From contig PMBM01000181.1 in assembly GCA_003153855.1 (NCBI GenBank), positions 1-7,270 on the forward strand: DNA of 7,270 nucleotides, given 5' to 3'. The notes under the pieces were generated by a model. It made no database searches. It had not been told where the DNA came from and was given only the letters and a program-made list of their open reading frames with translations. How positions within the stretch are numbered: position 1 is the first letter of the stretch; the number at the start of each line of letters is the position of its first letter. This stretch comes from Propionibacteriaceae bacterium (GTDB lineage: Bacteria; Actinomycetota; Actinomycetes; Propionibacteriales; Propionibacteriaceae). Of the stretch, positions 5,679 through 7,270 are shown one piece after another. The position numbers and the translations under genes are program-made.

Positions 5679-6677
5679 GTGGCCAGGGACGTAGTGACGA
5701 TGCGGGACGTCGCGAACCATGCGGGCGTCGCGGTGTCGACGGTCTCCCGGGCGTTGTCCTCGCCTGAGCGCATCAGCCCGGAGACCCGCGAGCTCATCCT
5801 CCGTGCCGCACGCGAGCTCGGCTACGCCGCACCCCCACCGAAGCCTGCTCCCCGTACGAGCCGTGGCTACGTGGCCCTGCTCGTACCGGACATCACGAAC
5901 CCGTTCTACTTCGACATCATCCGGGGGTCGCAGGAACGGCTCCGCAACTCCGGGTACACGCAGGTCCTCATCGACACCGAGGAGTCCGGAAGCACGGAGA
6001 GAGCGTCGCTCGAGCAGCTCGCCCAGGCGTCCACCGGCGCCATCGTGGTCGCGAGCCGGCTGCCCGACGAGGACCTCCGCGAGTTCTCGACCCGGATCCC
6101 GCTGGTGACCATGAACCGTACGATCGAGGGCGTCCCGTCGATCAGCATGGACACTGCGGCGGTCGTCGGCCAAGCTGTCGAACACCTAGCCTCACTAGGG
6201 CATACGCGGATCTGCTACGTCTCGGGCTCGGAGCGGTCGGCGACGAACCGGCGCCGCTGGGAGGCCTGCCAGGACGCGGCCGAACGGCTGGACCTCGAGG
6301 TGACTCGCATCGGGCCGTTCAACCCGAAGCCCGACTCGGGGGCCGCCGCCGCCGACGTCCTGTGGCACAGCGGGGCCACGGCCGGCATCGCGTTCAACGA
6401 CATGCTGGCGATCGGGATGCTCCAACGGTTCAGCGAGCGCGGCATCAAGGTCCCCGACGAGATCAGCATCATCGGCTGCGACGACATCTTCGGCTCCGAC
6501 TTCTGCTCTCCGCCGCTCACGACGATCAGTGGGCCCACCCGCCGGGTCGGGCGCGAGCTCACCACCCTGCTGCTCGCTCAGCTCGACGGGCACGACCTCG
6601 ACCGGGGTGCCGTCGTGGACCTTCCGGTGTACCTCAAGCTCCGCGGTTCCACGGGGCCCGTGCCGAAGCGCGACTGA
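5679..6677 (+). CDS. LacI/GalR-family transcriptional regulator
   Basis: With the GTG start, the protein has 332 residues, the usual family length. The N-terminal helix-turn-helix MRDVANHAGVAVSTVSRAL (8-26) is classic, and RISPETRELILRAARELGY (31-49) continues the DNA-binding domain. From about residue 63 (GYVALLVPDITNPFY) a periplasmic-binding-protein-like sugar domain follows, with MNRTIEGVPSISMD (145-158), HLASLGHTRICYVSG (169-183), AFNDMLAIGMLQ (238-249) and ISIIGCDDI (262-270), all standard. It should bind the palindrome at 5564-5575 as a dimer and respond to a sugar or sugar phosphate. The linker at 50-61 is odd: Pro-rich (AAPPPKPAPRTS) with no clear A-R-x-L hinge helix. A cluster of rare codons and two CTAG tetramers lies at 6185-6199. 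It is divergent from the symporter and in line with the HAD gene. Confidence 0.94.
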   Translation: MARDVVTMRDVANHAGVAVSTVSRALSSPERISPETRELILRAARELGYAAPPPKPAPRTSRGYVALLVPDITNPFYFDIIRGSQERLRNSGYTQVLIDTEESGSTERASLEQLAQASTGAIVVASRLPDEDLREFSTRIPLVTMNRTIEGVPSISMDTAAVVGQAVEHLASLGHTRICYVSGSERSATNRRRWEACQDAAERLDLEVTRIGPFNPKPDSGAAAADVLWHSGATAGIAFNDMLAIGMLQRFSERGIKVPDEISIIGCDDIFGSDFCSPPLTTISGPTRRVGRELTTLLLAQLDGHDLDRGAVVDLPVYLKLRGSTGPVPKRD

Positions 6678-6708
6678 CGACGAGGACGCACGCCACCCTG
6701 CAATGCAA

Positions 6709-6726
6709 CTGGCAACGTCTGGCAAC
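6709..6726 (+). repeat. Two CTGGCAAC repeats one DNA turn apart
   Basis: CTGGCAAC occurs at 6709-6716 and 6719-6726, a 10-base spacing, so both lie on the same face of the DNA. The same octamer occurs twice in the symporter leader region. The second copy overlaps the degenerate palindrome at 6722-6733. Confidence 0.6.
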
Positions 6727-6733
6727 GGTTTGC
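6722..6733 (+). promoter_or_regulatory. Probable second LacI operator GCAACGGTTTGC
   Basis: The half-sites GCAACG and GCAAAC (the latter on the other strand) match at 5 of 6 positions, and the outer GCAA/TTGC is perfect. It resembles the perfect palindrome at 5564-5575 in 10 of 12 positions. It lies 49 bases before the HAD start codon, where a repressor could block transcription. Confidence 0.55.
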
Positions 6734-6770
6734 ACGGATTGCCCCAACGGAGTGGAGTGGCCTCATCGCC

Positions 6771-6778
6771 AAAGGAGG
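6771..6778 (+). promoter_or_regulatory. Ribosome binding site of HAD hydrolase gene
   Basis: AAAGGAGG, a near-perfect Shine-Dalgarno sequence, lies 4 bases before the GTG at 6783 and is the main reason for choosing that start. No in-frame ATG occurs before residue 41, which lies beyond the catalytic motif. Confidence 0.75.
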
Positions 6779-6782
6779 CACC

Positions 6783-7270
6783 GTGACACACGTCGCCGAG
6801 CACGTCGCACCAGCTGATGAAGCTGTTGCCGGGCTGACCTCGTTCCAGCCCAGAGGACACCACTTCATCGGCATCGACTCGGACGGCTGCGTCTTCGATG
6901 CCATGGAGATCAAGCACAAGGAGTGCTTCATCCCGGCCACGATCAAGTGCTGGGGACTCCAGGCGGTGTCGTCGCTGGTCCGCGAGACCGCCGAGTTCGT
7001 CAACCTCTACTCGGACGGCCGCGGGCTCAACCGCTGGCTCGCGCTGCTGAGGGTCTTCGACCTCCTGGCCGCACGTCCCGAAGTGACCCAGCGCGGTGCC
7101 CACCTGCCAGCCGGGACCTCCCTCCGGCGGTTCGTCGCCTCAGGCTTTCCGCTGAGCGGTGCGGGCCTTCGCCAGTACGCAGCCCTGCACCCCGATCCTG
7201 AGCTCGACACAGCGCTGGTCTGGACCGACGAGGTCGACGAGCGGATCGCGGACATGGTGCACGACGTGCC
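6783..7270 (+). CDS. HAD-superfamily hydrolase, N-terminal part
   Basis: The gene starts with GTG and runs off the right edge; 162 full codons are visible. After an acidic, Ala-rich leader of about 25 residues comes FIGIDSDGCVFDAME (28-42), HAD motif I, with Asp32 as the likely nucleophile and Asp34 as general acid/base. The rest (HKECF, RETAEFVNLYSDGRGLNRW at 67-85, then a helical stretch) would be part of a cap domain. Motifs II-IV are beyond the edge. HAD enzymes with DxDG usually remove phosphate from small molecules. The position next to a LacI regulator and a sugar symporter suggests a sugar-phosphate or related substrate, but that is inference. The RETAEFVNLYS pattern recalls HAD-like proteins found in sugar-use loci of diverse bacteria; this is recollection, not a search. 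Likely co-regulated with the symporter. Confidence 0.88.
   Translation, partial: MTHVAEHVAPADEAVAGLTSFQPRGHHFIGIDSDGCVFDAMEIKHKECFIPATIKCWGLQAVSSLVRETAEFVNLYSDGRGLNRWLALLRVFDLLAARPEVTQRGAHLPAGTSLRRFVASGFPLSGAGLRQYAALHPDPELDTALVWTDEVDERIADMVHDV

Larger units (their letters stand above)
6678..6782 (+). promoter_or_regulatory. Control region upstream of HAD hydrolase gene
   Basis: This 105-base gap between the regulator stop and the HAD start carries GCAAC three times in the same direction (6705-6709, 6712-6716, 6722-6726), a degenerate palindrome and the ribosome binding site. Operators here imply that the HAD gene has its own regulated promoter rather than depending only on read-through from the regulator. 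No clear -35/-10 was seen. Confidence 0.55.

Noticed and set aside
6195..7103. Minus-strand 302-codon open frame across the regulator end and HAD start
   Set aside because: It spans two genes with clear motifs and an intergenic control region on the other strand; its composition is that of a shadow.

Overview
The window is high-GC DNA (roughly two thirds G+C by eye) whose gene content points to an actinobacterium: a LigC-type ATP-dependent DNA ligase, an LppU/SCO3897-like anchored Cys-rich protein, and a GPH sugar symporter next to a LacI-family regulator. GTG starts and strong GGAGG-type ribosome binding sites fit this. A member of the Nocardioidaceae is possible, but that is only an impression.

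Left part (1-3712), housekeeping and accessory genes: positions 1-171 have no convincing gene but hold a long imperfect hairpin (23-75). The DNA ligase (172-1314, minus) is divergent from a Ca2+/H+ antiporter of the CaCA family (1400-2485, plus), with 85 bases between them. A 224-base gap containing a terminator-like hairpin leads to a small two-helix membrane protein (2710-3117, plus). Its stop overlaps the stop of a convergent LppU-like protein (3110-3712, minus) by 8 bases.

Middle (3713-3958): a non-coding gap dominated by a 96-base, nearly perfect inverted repeat (3817-3912). Its two paired blocks are separated by a mismatched block. It lies just beyond the stop of the sugar symporter.

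Right part (3959-7270), a probable carbohydrate-use locus: a GPH-family sugar:cation symporter (3959-5485, minus) is divergent from a LacI-family regulator (GTG start at 5679, to 6677, plus). The regulator is followed by a HAD-superfamily hydrolase (GTG start at 6783, running off the right edge). A perfect 12-base palindrome, GCAACGCGTTGC, sits between symporter and regulator. A degenerate version sits just upstream of the hydrolase, and both are surrounded by extra GCAAC half-sites and CTGGCAAC repeats. The simplest reading is that the LacI protein controls its own gene, the symporter and the hydrolase together. The substrate cannot be told from this window.

No rRNA, tRNA, CRISPR array, transposase or phage gene was seen. 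The least explained item is the 96-base hairpin; the best functional lead is the shared operator set tying symporter, regulator and HAD hydrolase into one regulon.
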